Positions 27,292-39,846 of a DNA stretch of 64,000 nucleotides are shown piece after piece. The notes beneath the pieces were generated by a model that was not told where the DNA came from, searched no databases, and worked only from the letters and a program-made list of their open reading frames with translations. The DNA lies in the NCBI RefSeq assembly GCF_000165425.1, contig NW_001798958.1, positions 217,370 to 281,369 on the forward strand, written 5' to 3'. The position numbers and the translations under genes were made by a program. Source of the DNA: Paramecium tetraurelia (Eukaryota > Ciliophora > Oligohymenophorea > Peniculida > Parameciidae). Within the stretch, counting starts at the first letter, position 1. Every line of letters begins with the position of its first letter.

Positions 27292-27723
27292 TCAAGCTCT
27301 ATTTGGATAGAGGAATACTCTCAAAGTTGATCCTATTGCTCTTGGTGGAAGATTTCTATTGAATCGAGCAATCACTATTCCATTTGATCCATGAGATCTG
27401 CTGATTCTACCCCAAATTGTCTTCATATAAACTCATAATCCTTACTCTAAATTTAGTATTGTTTTTGAGAGAGTGAGCCTTGTAAATATAGGCAACTCGT
27501 TTGCCCCAATAGAATCTACTTGATGAAACATCATCAACATGTTGAATCTTTAATAAAGCCTAATTCTCATTTTATTAAACTTTGGACCTTCTGAAACCTG
27601 TAAATACAGCCTTAACCCACAATCTTCATCTCATAATTTAAATTACCTAACTGGTGCCTTTTTATTCACTTTGATTTTCTTGATTGTTTTAGTTGCTACT
27701 TTCTATTATTGTTCACTCTTCAT
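27292..27723 (-). CDS. RPL35A: Ribosomal protein eL33 (L35a)
   Basis: Three exons (introns 23 and 25 nt, both ending in GAAG) encode 127 residues. Large-subunit ribosomal protein. Family blocks: RLWVKAVFTGFRR, NQALLKIQHV, FYWGKRVAYIYKA, TIWGRISRSHGSNGIVIARF and the C-terminal LPPRAIGSTLRVFLYPNRA. The Lys-rich N terminus is longer than in yeast, as in several eukaryotes. Its stop is 72 bp upstream of the CCT4 start on the same strand. Confidence 0.95.
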
Positions 27724-28319
27724 TGATTAAAATCTTAATAATTTTAATTTAAAAAATTAACCATTATATTCTAAGTATACAAATAAAAAAAGGATTACTA
27801 ATATTCCATTTTTAATAACAATTGTTTAGTATAAATGGATAGTACTTTGTGTTATCTTTATCAAATGACATAAGAATAACAATTAAATCATTTATTTGAA
27901 ATTGATGAATTATTTGATAAAAGAAATTCGATTTATTTTGATAATTTATAAATTGTAAAGAAATTAATGCATAAACTAAATTATTTAATGATGACTTAGA
28001 ATTCAATCAATTTTATTAATTTAGAACTATTTCTATAAAGTTTAAAATCAAAAATGAAAATAAAACTAACATGATATTATTCTCCAAATTTAGTTAAAAC
28101 CTCTATTTAAAAATTGAATACTACATATTATTATTTGAAATTTCTAACAGTTTATTTTTTCATTATACTCTGATATATGATACATTTTGGTGAAATCTCT
28201 ATTATTATGCCAGGTAAGTATTTGATCATAACTTGATAAAGCAAAATTATACATTTAATTTATATGTGAATTACACCATAACTATTTCAGTATATTGGTG
28301 TATTATATTATAAATAATA
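27724..28319. other. Intergenic, divergent promoter region
   Basis: About 600 bp between the eL33 start (-) and the next gene (+). AT-rich, with weak frames on the minus strand at 27812-28006 that have leucine/isoleucine-rich, non-protein-like composition. No defined feature. Confidence 0.4.
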
Positions 28320-30029
28320 ATGATTCAAGCATTATCCAAAATCGATCCAATTTAATAGTATTATGTCAATGATCATTATGTTCACTCAATATCAGCTAAA
28401 GAATTTAGGACAAATCAATCATATTCACCAAAAGCATTAATTTAAGGTTATTGGAAGAAGGATTATTAAACATTAATGGCACTAAATTGTTCAACTGAAG
28501 AATAAAGAATTATTTTGCCATAAATTAGTGCAAAATCATATTAAATCAGTGATACTAAATTAGAAAAGGAATCATTTGAAACTACTAATAGTTTTAACAA
28601 GAATATTTGCGCTGATCTTATATTATAAAAATATAAAATAAAACCAGGAAATGGCAATATCTAATAATAAAGGAAAGAAAAAGAATAATTTAAATTACCT
28701 GGCAAACTTATTAAAGGTAGTTTTCAGTAGTACAATAAGAATATTGGAACTCGAATTTATAAAAAATATAACAACGAATTGTCTATTGAACGTTTAGATA
28801 TCAAACAATAACTCACTCCAAAACCAGTAATTCAGTCTACTCCTCCTAGCAACTGTTCATTAGATTGCTAAATTAACCAAATCAAACCCTTATTTGAATT
28901 ATCGAAACCCATTAAAATTTAATTTAATAAACCATTAACTCCTAATCCTATTCCAGAATAAACTATTAGAAAAGAATTCATCAACAAAGTTCAATTGAAG
29001 CCTTTGCTCATAAGAACTATCAATTAATAGATCTCTAATCTAGCAATACTACAATTTGATGAATTACTTGGGTTTTGTGAGGGAAGTTACTATGGTTTAT
29101 AATCTGATTTTGTCTAAAGTGATCTTTATTTTGAGTATTAAAATACAAAGGAGCATTACTTCTAGAAATTATTGCAAAATTAATAAGTCTATGTCTTAAA
29201 AAACCTAAAAGAAGCCTTATTATCCATTTCGAAGATATATCAAATAATTTTGATTACTGAAAATATGTAAAAATAATTAGTTGAATATGTCAACTTGAAT
29301 AAATTGCCTATTAGTGCAATATATTAGATTAAATCATCTAATGTAGCATTTATTGGAATAAAAACAATTGATTGCTATTAGATTATGAAAGATATCTAAA
29401 TAAAAAAATTAAATAAGATTGCTTTAATTTAGACATATGAGTTATTATATAAAACAAATGATGCTATTAAATAAATATAGGAATAAAACATCTTATACCC
29501 TTATGAAAATGAAACTCGTTCTGATCATTTTTTTGTTTTAATGCTACCAAGCTTGTGTATGCAAGGTCTCTTGAAAACAGAATAACAACAATCTAAATTA
29601 TTCTTGCATTCTCTATACTTTATTGAACAATTTTGTTAATCAATATTGTTTGACAATGTTAAGGATAACGGAGCATAAAAAATACATCCATTATTATTGC
29701 AAGATCACTATAAAGATTTAATTGATATAATCAGTATTAAAATCTAGAATATTGATACGTTAAAACAATAACCATTAATTTAATAATAGAGATATTCCAA
29801 AAAAGAAATGATTGCAAGAATATCTGAAAAATTTGAAAATCAATAAAAGTTCTAAGAGTTGTCATAAGATCTTGTTTTAAGAAATAAAAAAATAATAAAG
29901 AGAATTAGTAGATACAAATAAGAGTAGTTGAATGTTCTTTAAATTGTGAAGGATTAACTCATAAAAGAACATGAATTACTTCATTATTGTAAAAAATTAC
30001 TTGATAATTGTTATTATATTATTTTTTGA
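28320..30029 (+). CDS. Degenerate NIF/FCP1-like (CTD phosphatase fold) protein
   Basis: Intronless 569-residue protein. The N-terminal 230 residues are low-complexity, rich in Gln, Lys, Asn and Ser. The region from about residue 240 resembles the NIF phosphatase fold: SNLAILQFDELLGFCEG sits where active members have a DLDETL-type loop, then QVYVLKNLKEALLSISKIYQ and ILITENMQKQLVEYVN match the segment following the catalytic loop. The nucleophile motif DxDxT is not conserved, so it should be inactive. The C-terminal third has a Tyr-rich stretch and a Lys/Gln coiled coil. The fold assignment is inference from pattern spacing. It may be a ciliate-specific scaffold. Confidence 0.6.
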
Positions 30030-30443
30030 AAAATATACACACTAAAATATTAAATACAATATTCAATTTTTATACCTTCTAATAAAATTTATATAATTTA
30101 TTGAAATAATCATTTCAACTGATAATTGATGAACAAACTGAAATGAAAATCATTAGATTTTTAAACTTATTAATATTAATTATATAAACAATAGTTAAAC
30201 TTAGATTTTTTTCACTGAATTTAAATATATTATTACTTAAAACTCTTTTAAATAATATCATTATCAGCATTTCGTTAATTTTCAAATTCTAAATTTGTTT
30301 TTTGGTTATCGTTATGCATAAATTCTTAAAAATATTTATATGAAAACTGATGTGAGAATTAAAAAGTATCTAATTATAAGTCAAAGATTCAAAATTTATT
30401 TTAGTGAAGTTGTCTTGATTTATGATAAAATAAATGAAAAAGC
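30030..30443. other. Intergenic, convergent spacer
   Basis: About 410 bp between two stops. AT-rich with no coding-like frame. The frame on + at 30340-30564 is antisense to the 3' end of the phosphatase gene. Confidence 0.45.
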
Positions 30444-31884
30444 TCATTTTAAATTTGCTATCTTTTTTTTAATTAGTATGACTATGCCTACTCCAGCGAT
30501 TAATAGCAACAAAACTACGATGAAAAATACTAATGCCCAACCAGGGGTTTCCTCTTCGATCTGATTAATAAAAATAAATTATAATTTTTACAAGTATTTC
30601 ATCATCTTTAGCTATTCCACATTCCTTTTTATAATCAACTTATGTTGCCATTAATTTAGACCGTAAGTTTGAATATAAGCATGTGTTACCTTAAATAGAA
30701 CACAGAGGCATATACTCACCATTATATAATACTTTAACATATGGTCCAGTGATTGAATTATTGTAGAGTTCAAATATTAAATTAAATGCAAAATCAATAT
30801 ACTAATGAATCCATAAATATCGATACTTTTGTAATGCAATATGGGTGAGTTACATTTTTTTTAAGATAAATATCAGCTTAACATTAAGCACTTGTCAAAT
30901 TAAGAGCAGATAATGCAGCCAATATGGTAGAATCATGAGAAGAGGATCCATAATACTTAAAATTAGAAGTACCATTCAAAATGCTATCAAAACGATCAAA
31001 AACTTATTTAAAGTAAGGAGTTGAATAAAGATTTACTTATCTAATATAAAAGAATAAATAAAATAGATACTCTTGTGTTTAGAACCTTTCAAGACTAAAT
31101 GCCAAATTAGCGATATCATCAATTTGTTATAATGTTTCTGCTTTCAAATTTTCAGGCATTTTATCTCCATTGTATCTATTACAAACAAATGTGTCTCTAA
31201 AATCAGAAAGTGTGATGAAGTCATTCACTTGTTGATCACCAGTTAAATTTACCTATTCATTAAAGTCTTTGTATAATTTTGAACTGTAATCATTAACCTC
31301 TTTATATAGGTCCGTTTTTAGGTTTTGAACAACCATTTCAGAACCTTTTGGGCATGAAAGTGCAAGAGCATAATCCGTTTCTTTTTGTTTGGTATGTATG
31401 GGTATTAATTAAATATTGTTGGGCAAGGCATAATCTCCTATTCCTGCAGGAGTAACAGCTCCCTTATTGGGAGGTAAAAGCAATTAAGCATTTTCATCCA
31501 CAAAATGAGGTACATTAGGTCCTTCTGGATACATACCTTATAGGTTGCAATAAGCACTTTACAGAGTCCTAGAATTTGAGGAGGCTACAATTACCTATTG
31601 ACATCTGAACTTTCTATGTATATTTCATTTTCATTAAATGTTGATGACAAAAGTGGGGTAACTTAAATATATCTTTTTCTTAACCATTTTCCCAATATAT
31701 ATTATTGTCTCATTCCGGTAGGTGTTAATAAAGCACTATCTCCTTTTGCTACGTTCAGATCACATTCATAATTGCAGAAATAAGGATTTCTTGCCCCATG
31801 TCTCCAAATGGCCTACACAGCAAGCAATTCATCTTAACAAAGAACATGATATAGATTGAATACTAAAATGAGAACTTATTTCAT
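30444..31884 (-). CDS. Membrane-anchored histidine acid phosphatase
   Basis: Five exons (introns 26, 30, 28 and 31 nt; two end in AAAG or CAG) encode 441 residues. Histidine phosphatase clan 2: N-terminal signal peptide MKQVLILVFNLYHVL, then catalytic AIWRHGARNPYF (phospho-accepting His in RHGARNP), substrate-site Arg in DVNRTLQSAYCNL, and the proton-donor motif SSHDSTILAALSAL. After a Cys-containing region (CSIQGNTC) comes a single transmembrane helix (WALVFFIVVLLLLIAGVGIV) and a short Lys-rich cytoplasmic tail, as in lysosomal acid phosphatase. It is likely a lysosomal or surface phosphomonoesterase. Confidence 0.9.
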
Positions 31885-31946
31885 TTAAATAATATCCAAA
31901 TAATAAGTGTATTATGAAATATCTAATATTCCTTAATATTTGTAAA

Positions 31947-33456
31947 TCATAATAACATTTTGAATATTTCTTGGTTTGGTTATAATATTCTATGTGTAAT
32001 CTTTAATTCTTCCATCTTATTCTTCAAGGCTTCAAAATCTTGAGGCTTTTTAACCTTCACTCCCACTAAAGCAGGCCCCTTTTCTCTATTGTTTTTTCTT
32101 GTGTATTCCAAATTGGTGACTTCATCAGTTGGACCTTAATTATATATAAATTCTATACCTAAACATTGAATTAAGAATTGTTTTAATGCTCCTGGCTTTT
32201 AGAAAAAGTTTACAAACATGTAATATTGCAACCCTTAATGAATCTCTGATAACATTCTAATATCTGTCATTCTTCCTAAATCATTATTACTCCCAGAAAT
32301 CAAACAAACTACAGTCTTACCTTGAATTTATTCTTTGAATCTATCAAGTGCACTAATTGCTAAGGCACCTGCAGGTTCAACTAGAATACCTTCCTCATTA
32401 AACAATTTCATCATAGTAGTGCATACATGACCTTCAGGTATCAAAACCACTTCCTTTAATACTGAATTTAATATGTCAAATGGCTTAGCCCCTGACTTTT
32501 TAATTGCTGCACCATCCACAAATGTGTTAATAGTCTCCAACTCTACTATTTACTATTACTTAATAGCCTCATACATTGAAGGAGATCTAAATTTATATTT
32601 TTGTACATACCCTTCAGGTTCTACTCCAATTAATATAGTCTAAGGACTGACTTATTTGAAATAAGATGATATGCCTGCTCCGCATCCTCCTCCTCCTACT
32701 GGGAAGAACATGAAATCTACTTAATCCTCATTAATATCTTCTAAAATTTCAACTGCTATTGTTCCTTATCCTTCAATTATCTTTTCATCATCAAATGCAT
32801 GAACATAAATCCCATTTTCAGTATTGCATTTTTCTCTACTTGCTCTGAAACTCTCATCAAATGTATCTCCGACTAATTCGATTTAGGCATATTGTTTTCC
32901 CCAAGATCTAAAATTAGATGACATTGTATACTTCACAGCATTAAACTTAATACTAGGAGTATTAGTAGGCATGTATATGATACAATTAATCTTCATTAGA
33001 TTACAAACATAAGCTACACCTTGTGCATGATTACCTGCACTAGCACAGAATACTGTTCTATGTCTTTCATTTTCAGGAATTGAAATTATCTTATTATAAG
33101 CTCCTCTTAATTTATAGCTTCTTACAATTTGTAGATCTTCCTAAAATTATACATAGTCATACTCTTTTAATGTAGACATTAGCTCCAAAATATTCAGAAA
33201 GTTTCATTGATTTTTATGTGGGCGTTCTTGTTACCACATTCTTTAATACCTTATAAGCACTGTAGATTTTGTTCACCGGAATCAATTTTGACATATCAGG
33301 AGGATGATTATAATTTGCTATATCCACCTATATAGATTATTTCTATGTGCTTTCTTGATTATTAGAATGTGAATGAGTGACTTTCTTCTCAGGAGTATCA
33401 AAGCTATCGTTCTTAGCTAGGTTTAAAGATGAGTGGGCTTTTTTTTAAATATGCAT
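31947..33456 (-). CDS. Threonine dehydratase (threonine ammonia-lyase)
   Basis: Four exons encode 479 residues. PLP enzyme deaminating L-threonine to 2-oxobutanoate. The PLP Lys lies in YIKREDLQ...SYKLRGAYNKI. CASAGNHAQGVAY and FPVGGGGCGAG (phosphate-binding loop) are intact, and GSNNDLGRM follows. The C terminus is one ACT-like regulatory domain with CLGPTDEVTNLEYTRKNNRE and KGPALVGVKV, suggesting feedback control as in biosynthetic IlvA. An N-terminal 60 residues is polar. Introns: one of 22 nt plus two of 24 nt without TGA (32587-32610 and 32135-32158); the last two are recognised because removing them restores GVEPEGSPSMYEA and CLGPTDE. Confidence 0.92.
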
Positions 33457-33576
33457 TATTTCAGAATAAATAAATATTTCTCATTATTTAATCATCTAAT
33501 AAGTCCAAATTACAATGTTCTAAAATTCTTGATGTAGTAATATTTATATCAATATAGCAATAATTATTATTTAAGA

Positions 33577-34286
33577 ATGAGAAATTCTGACGATTACGAT
33601 TATCAATATAAAATAGTTATCATAGGGGATTCAGGAGTTGGTAAAACTAACATTATGACTCAATTTACAAGAGGAGAATTCTCAGAAGAAACTAAAACTA
33701 CAGTTGGTGTAATAAATTATGATTTTTAGGTGGAATTTGCCAATAAATAGCTAGTTATAGACGATAAAATCATCAAAGCGTAATTATGGGATACAGCTGG
33801 ATAGGTAAATCGTTCTATTAAGTTCAGGAACGTTATCGAGCCATCATCTCATCCTATTATAAAGGTGCATCCGGAGCTTTAATTGTTTTTGATATTACAA
33901 AATAATCTACATTTGATAATGTGGATCGGTGGATGAAGGTAATATCCTTTTAATAAGCATAGGAGGTTCAAGAAAGCACTTCAAATGAGATATCAATCAT
34001 TTTGGTTGGGAATAAATCTGATCTCAGACATTTAAGATAGGTCTCTTCAGATGTTTCATCTGCCTATGCTTCCAAACACAAGATTGCCTTCCTTGAAACC
34101 AGTGCTAAGGATGGAGCGAATGTTAATGAGGCGTTTAACAAACTCATCAATGGTAAAGCTTTGATACTCAATGTAGAAATTCATTCTAAAAATAAAAACA
34201 ATTCTATCTACACTCAAAAGAAAACTAATTAATAAATCACAGAAGCAGTCCAAATTGATAGTCAAAAGGATTCTGGTTGCTGTTGA
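33577..34286 (+). CDS. Rab11-like small GTPase
   Basis: Four exons with introns of 21, 23 and 24 nt encode 213 residues. Controls recycling-endosome or exocytic vesicle traffic. G1 GDSGVGKTN, switch I TTVGVEFANKQL, G3 [20 protein letters not shown] (the YRAI...YY block is typical of Rab11), G4 LVGNKSDL, G5 ETSAKDG, and C-terminal CC for double geranylgeranylation. The 21-nt intron (33709-33729) lacks TGA and is a multiple of three; its removal restores the switch I sequence. Its start is 120 bp from the divergent dehydratase start. Confidence 0.92.
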
Positions 34287-34584
34287 TGAATATCATCTAT
34301 TATATTTAAATTATATATTTTATTCTTGCTTATTCCTTTATATGGAATGAATGATGATTCAAAACATAATAGTTTATACATTTTTGCCCTCTGTTTTACA
34401 AATGTGTAACTCTGCTTATTATTGATTAACGTTTGATATGATGGTTTATTTGGGCAAAGTAATAAGCATAGATAATAATGTTGGTTTCTAAAGTACTTTT
34501 GGCTGATAATCGTATGATAGATGAGGGGAGAAATAAATTATTAATTAAGAATAATTGATATGCTTTTGATATATTTGTAATATC
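34287..34584. other. Intergenic, convergent spacer
   Basis: About 300 bp between the Rab stop (+) and the stop of the first trichocyst gene (-). AT-rich. No feature recognised. Confidence 0.4.
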
Positions 34585-35803
34585 TCATGCTCCCTTGAGT
34601 TATGATTTAACATAGTCTTGGAATCTTGGTTGGTTGAGCAAATCTAAAGCTTAATTGGCAGCATTGATTTCCTTGTTGTATTCAGCAACGGTGGCATTAT
34701 AGACGTCAGTAGCAAAGGCATAGTCGTCATTTTCAGCTTACAATTATCCATTGAGGGTGGCCAAATCTTCATCAAGTTCATCAATTAAGTCAAGAGTTTA
34801 TTCTTATTTGGCTATTGGTTGTTAGATTGAAATGAATACTTGTGTTGGCTTCGATTTCAGCATTCTTAACAACAACAGCTCTTTAGAATTCAGCGTGTTC
34901 TTAGTTCAATGCAATGACTTAAGCGTTATAGTCGGCAACTTATTCAGCTTCATCAGCAGTGATTTGATTGAGTGAATCAACTAATTCAACTCTCAAGTTA
35001 TTGAAGGCGACAATAATCTATAGGATATTAGTTAAGAAATTACATCTCTAAGAGCACCTTAGTCAGCAAAGTTGGAATCGACTGTGATTTCCAATAAAAC
35101 TTTAACAAAGATTTGGAATTGATTGTGCTTTTTCAATGAGTTTTGGATTTTGGCCAAATTCTTTTAGACCTTCTTGACTTCAGCAAGAGATGGTGCTGCA
35201 ATTGTGCTCAACAATTATAAGCATTCGTCAATAGCAGAAATAGCATCGTTGTGTTCGACAACTTCAGATTCGAATGTTTCGTGATCATTGGCTCTTTAGA
35301 CTGTTGCTTATTCAAGGGTTTATCTGTTATGAGCAATGTTTTCTTATAATTATTCAAGTTAGGCAGCAAATCTTTCTCCTTATGGGATGAGGACGTTGTC
35401 ATAGAAATCGTGAGCATTGAACAATTCTAAGGAAATAGTAAAACCGATAAAGTACCTCTTTCCTTATCTTAGATTTCTTATTCGAGTCTGGCGACTTCTC
35501 TGTTGTGGACATCTGTTCTTCTGTTGAATTCATGATGAACTCCGGCCAATTCCTCTTCCATTTCACCAATCTATAAACATATTAACTCTCAATAAGTACA
35601 AGCTTCTCAATCTCAGAGTTGAGCTCAGAAAGAATACCTCCTGTTGTTAAATGGAGTTCAGCAAAGTTCAAGATGAATTTACCCCAACCAGATTGGTGGA
35701 TCTAAGCAAATGCTTTTTGGTCTTTGCTTGTCCAAATTGAGGATTAGACGTTTATGGCTGTTGAGGCTAGTACTAACAATGCACACACGGCAACTTTGAA
35801 CAT
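34585..35803 (-). CDS. Trichocyst matrix protein (TMP), first copy
   Basis: Five exons (introns 29, 29, 26 and 28 nt) encode 368 residues with an intact frame. TMPs are proprotein precursors that crystallise in trichocysts and expand on discharge. A signal peptide [14 protein letters not shown] is followed by [18 protein letters not shown]. The body is acidic, helical and rich in Gln, Glu, Ala and Asn, with few Cys, as typical for the family (for example [26 protein letters not shown]). Two repeated coiled-coil halves are joined near residue 190. Codon choice is more GC-rich at third positions than in neighbours, as expected for a highly expressed gene. The subfamily number is not assigned. 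Confidence 0.9.
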
Positions 35804-35997
35804 TTATTGTAATTAATAATGAATTCCTTCTAAGGATTATTTTGCTAAAAAAAGGCAAAAACGAATTTTTCATTTCATATTAATTAAACATATAATCACA
35901 TTATTATTCAATTTTCTTAGTGTTCTTCATATTCATACTACAAAACTGCAAATAAGAATATATATATTATTATCATTTGATTTTCTAAACTCTAATG

Positions 35998-37001
35998 TCA
36001 TAGTTATCTAATTTTTTCTATTATTAAATTTGATCCGCTCTCATTTTTATATATAATTCTCTAAATCTTCTTCTTTCTCTCCTTCTGCGCCTCCTCTTTG
36101 AACTAAAACCAAAAATTCAATTTCCTATTACATATCCCATCAAACTGTATCCATTTCCACTCAGATAAACTCCTCTCCCTTTTATGACTCCCAATCTAAA
36201 TTCACCGTCGTAGTAGCTGCAATCACTCCAAATCATAGTCCCCGACCCATCTGCTAAGTTTTTCCTTAATTCCCCTTCGTATCTATTATTTTTATCATAA
36301 ATCAAATGCTACTTGTATCCATCTTTAAAATAGATAATGCCCTAACCATTTTTTTATCCATCCTAAAACTATCCGTAATATCGTTATCCATCCTTTCGAA
36401 ACTCCTATCCCTCTCCAGATAAATTATTATCTATCCAAATCCCTAATTTCTTCACCCTAAATTACCTTTCACTGTCTTTTCCGATGTTTGAAACAGTCCA
36501 AATCCATTGGCTCTTCCTTATTTAAATAAGTACTCAAAACTAATTACTTTTATTATTAATTGATATATATCTTTATTTGAATACACCATCCTACAATAAC
36601 CTTCTAATTGATCATTATCCCAATTTCTAAATATATAATTTATCATCTATTTTACCCATCTAACACATTTCCTTATTCTGGCCAGATTTATACACCTGTA
36701 CCAATTTTTCTACTTCCATCTCCTTAAACAAAATATACACTTCCATCGTTTTGTTATATAATTTAGTATTTGGGGTTTACATCATACAGAGGACCCAAAC
36801 TATCATAAATTTATCGAATTTCAGATGGAATTTTCCTTAATAATTCATTTATTCTCTCATCTTTCTATTGACTAGTTTTATGACTGTTTTGCATATCTTT
36901 ATTAACAAGCTAAATTATTTTTACGTACTTTCATAGAAAGAAAGCTTAATAATTTCTTGAGATTATTTCTCTGACTCATTAGTTCCAGATTGATTGTCCA
37001 T
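35998..37001 (-). CDS. MORN-repeat protein
   Basis: Five exons encode about 296 residues. Several MORN repeats with the Tyr-x-Gly pattern are visible, including YYGQFQDGQKNGQGIIYFKD, YEGELRKNLADGSGTMIW and YYDGEFRLGVIKGRGVYLS. MORN repeats bind phospholipids or form dimeric scaffolds at membranes and basal bodies. Introns: 32 nt in the N-terminal part (ending AAAG), 29, 23, and a last one of 29 nt that includes a TGA at 36117-36119. If this last intron is not removed the protein stops at 36117 with 266 residues. The Lys-rich tail favours the longer form. The N terminus is polar, with no signal peptide. Confidence 0.8.
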
Positions 37002-37608
37002 TAGAATTGTAAAGAATAATATTAATTAACATTAATAAAAATCAATTAAAAGTAAGAATATATTAAAAGATATCAATTTTAAGATTTGTATCAATTTAAT
37101 ATTCGCAGGAAATGTCTCTAAAGGAATTTCTTAAACATAGACTAATCCCTTTGATGAATTGTAAATTGAATAATTAATTAAATCCTGTCTCTCTTTCTCA
37201 CATAATATTTTCAAATACTAATCACATTTTAGATAATAATATCCTTGATCAATATATAAAAAGGTTTCAACTTCATCAAATTGAGATTTTTTTAACTAAA
37301 TTATTCAACTAATCAATATTTCTCTGGAATCCGATCTCAATTCCTCTCCTAGTAATCTCTAATAATAAAACAAGTTTCTAGATCAAACTTTTCGCTTAAT
37401 TAATATCCTAAAGTTTCTTCAAATCTCAAAAAATATTTATTAATGTAATTTAATTTATTAAAAATTTTTTGAATAATAAATTAATGATTCTTATTCTAAA
37501 TTAACACGATAAGCTCTTAATATTTAGTTTTCTCACATTATTTTTTCAATTAATTCTAAATGTGTTTTTATACACTTTATTATATTGTTTTATATCTGTT
37601 TATATTTA
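37002..37608. other. Ambiguous stretch, open on both strands
   Basis: On + an intronless frame of 166 codons runs from ATG 37112 to TGA 37612, Leu/Ile/Phe-rich with a hydrophobic C terminus. On - the same DNA reads more protein-like in pieces, for example FDEVETFLYIDQGYYYLKCD and YNSSKGLVYVQEIPLETFP, in frame with the MORN start but interrupted by a TGA further upstream. I judge the minus reading to be a decayed coding piece and the plus frame its antisense shadow, but cannot prove it. Confidence 0.3.
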
Positions 37609-38366
37609 ATGATTAGAAGTTTTATAAACGATCATATTAATTCATAAAACAAAAATTAATATAAATATCGGTCTCTAACGTCTATTTTAGAGTTTCAGTC
37701 AAAACAGAAATTTCTGTTAAATATAATCCAAATGATTGTGGAATTAGATTTAAGTTAAAAGAAAAAGACAATCAAATGATTGCCAATCTGGATTAATTTG
37801 ATTGTGTTAATTATTGTGATAGTATAAAAAATCCTTCATTTATCATAACCCTATTGATAATAATAATTAATTCTAAGATTATTTCCACTCATTCTTAGAC
37901 CAAAGTCCATAAATCATCTATATTGATTCTATAATTAGATTAATGTAGGAAAATAGAAAAGAAGTTTATGAAACAGAAATCAGTCAACTTGAGGTGATTA
38001 TTAAAGTACTTAAAATGAAGACAAATGAACAATATTATTGTAAATCCAATTGTTCGTGAGTACTTTTGTTTCTTGATGAAATCCTTTTAAGTCACTTTTC
38101 TCTATAATTTTAGTGATTGTAGTATTTTGGAATGCCATTATTCATTATAAATTTCTAATATGAGGTACAAAAATTATATTGAAATACTATAAAGATCTTT
38201 AATATCTTTAGTTTAAAAGTAGTCTAAAATATTGAAGGTTCTGTCTAAACATAATTAAATTGTAAATATTGTTTCTTTAATAAAATATATAAAATATAAG
38301 AATTTATTTGAGAAATGCTTATCAAAACGCACTAATTATAAATAATACAAAAATATACGATTGTGA
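37609..38366 (+). CDS. Possible uncharacterised gene, long introns
   Basis: Protein-like text SVKTEISVKYNPNDCGIRFK, SFLDQSPQIIYIDSIIRLMQ with ENRKEVYETEISQLEVI, and CSDCSILECHYSLQISNM can be joined into one 207-residue frame only by removing introns of about 20, 56 and 58 nt. The last two are unusually long for this genome. The product would have a small cysteine cluster and a coiled coil. It may instead be a gene relic with broken frames. No family recognised. Confidence 0.35.
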
Positions 38367-38636
38367 TTTAATCACAGTTGGTGAAAAAGTATAAAATCGT
38401 TATTTATAAAAAGAAAATGAAATCTATAGTTTAGTATTTATATAGAATTCAGGCTTACATAGTGTATTTATATATACAATTATTTGAATGAAGTGTATGG
38501 CTATGGTGAAAGTATGAAAATCAAAGATTTTGATAGGAAGTGTGGATTAATCTAAGTTAATTAATAATTAATTAGTGATTATTGTATTATTAAAACGAAG
38601 AATTTTTATTCCGTTTTTGGTATTAATAAATTAATT

Positions 38637-39771
38637 ATGAGAACTCTTGTTGCCCTTTGCTTAGTGGCTGCTGTCTTCGCTATTGACACAAACAAATTTG
38701 CCGTCCTCCTCCAAACTGGTACTAGAGGAAACGATGCTGTTGAATCAGTTTACAACCTTTTGAGAGATTTGAAAACAGAAAATGTTAATGTCCTAAGCTG
38801 CTGCTGATAAGAAGAATAATACAGATGAGGGTATAATATAAATTAAAAATAGAAATCTTTTCTTAAGTTATTGGTGACTTGACAAATGTTGCTTCCCTTA
38901 ACAAATAATAATGGGAAAGATTGGGTGCCGTTCGTACTGATGTTGAAGCCTAAATTAGAGTATGCTATTTCCCCTTAAGATTTAGGATGGATATTCATGG
39001 TTGGCATGGGCTGAAGCAAGACTTGCTGAAATTGAAAGAAGAAATGCTTAACTCTAAGACTAAAGATGTTGGGCTAATGGACTCTTTGTCAAATCATTGG
39101 CTGATCATGGTGATGCAGTTGCAGTTGTTTAACTCTTATCACAAGACGTTGCTGGATGGCTCACAAACAATGCTGGTGTTGAATTAGTTCAAAAGGCTGA
39201 AACCATAGCTGACAAATTGTCTGCCTACAGTCACCTCTTCTAATAAGATGCCATGGAAAAATTCTAATCACTTGCTGAAGTAAAGAGAGACGGTACAACT
39301 GGAGAACAAGTTCTTGCCATCTTATCAGACTTATAAGCTGAATTAGAGGCAACCCTTGCTACACTCTAAACATAAGAAATCCATGCTGCTTTCGCACTTG
39401 CAAAATACGTATCTGACACCAATGCCGAAGTTGCTTGGTTGAACTCTGAACATGAAAGAAGAACAGGTCTTGTTGAAAAATTAGAAACTGTATGAATTGT
39501 GTTTTAAGTATTGTATAGCAACTTCCAGCAGTTCTTGCTCAATAAGCTAAAGCTCTCAAATTATGGAAAGACTCATTGAATGCCGTTGCTGGTGCCACTG
39601 CTGATTTGGAAGAGAAAAGAGAATTCTATGCTTCAGAAACTGCAAGAAGATAAGGTACTTAATATATTTAACCCTTTATTAGAGGAGAATGCTATCATCG
39701 ATGTTGTCATCTAATTGTTCAAGGATCAAGTTAGAGCCTTAGCCTCATAAACATCCCTTGGAAGAAAATGA
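38637..39771 (+). CDS. Trichocyst matrix protein, second copy, one apparent frameshift
   Basis: About 342 residues over five exons (introns 22, 26, 29 and 28 nt). Signal peptide MRTLVALCLVAAVFAID, then a TMP body with RDLKTENVNV, DEEIFSQVIGDLTNVASLNK, WAEARLAEIERRNA, DKLSAYSHLFQQDAMEKF, WLNSEHERRTGLVEKLE, and a C terminus ending SLGRK. The frame is broken once near 38792 (one base too many in CC just before the AADKKN segment), and exon lengths sum to 1 above a multiple of three. Everything else is intact and TMP-like, so a sequencing or assembly error is as likely as a young pseudogene. Differs clearly in sequence from the other two TMP genes here. Confidence 0.85.
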
Positions 39772-39846
39772 TTAGATTATTAATATTCAATTTAAGAATA
39801 AGCATCAATTACATAAATTCATTTAATTATATATATAATTATTGAC

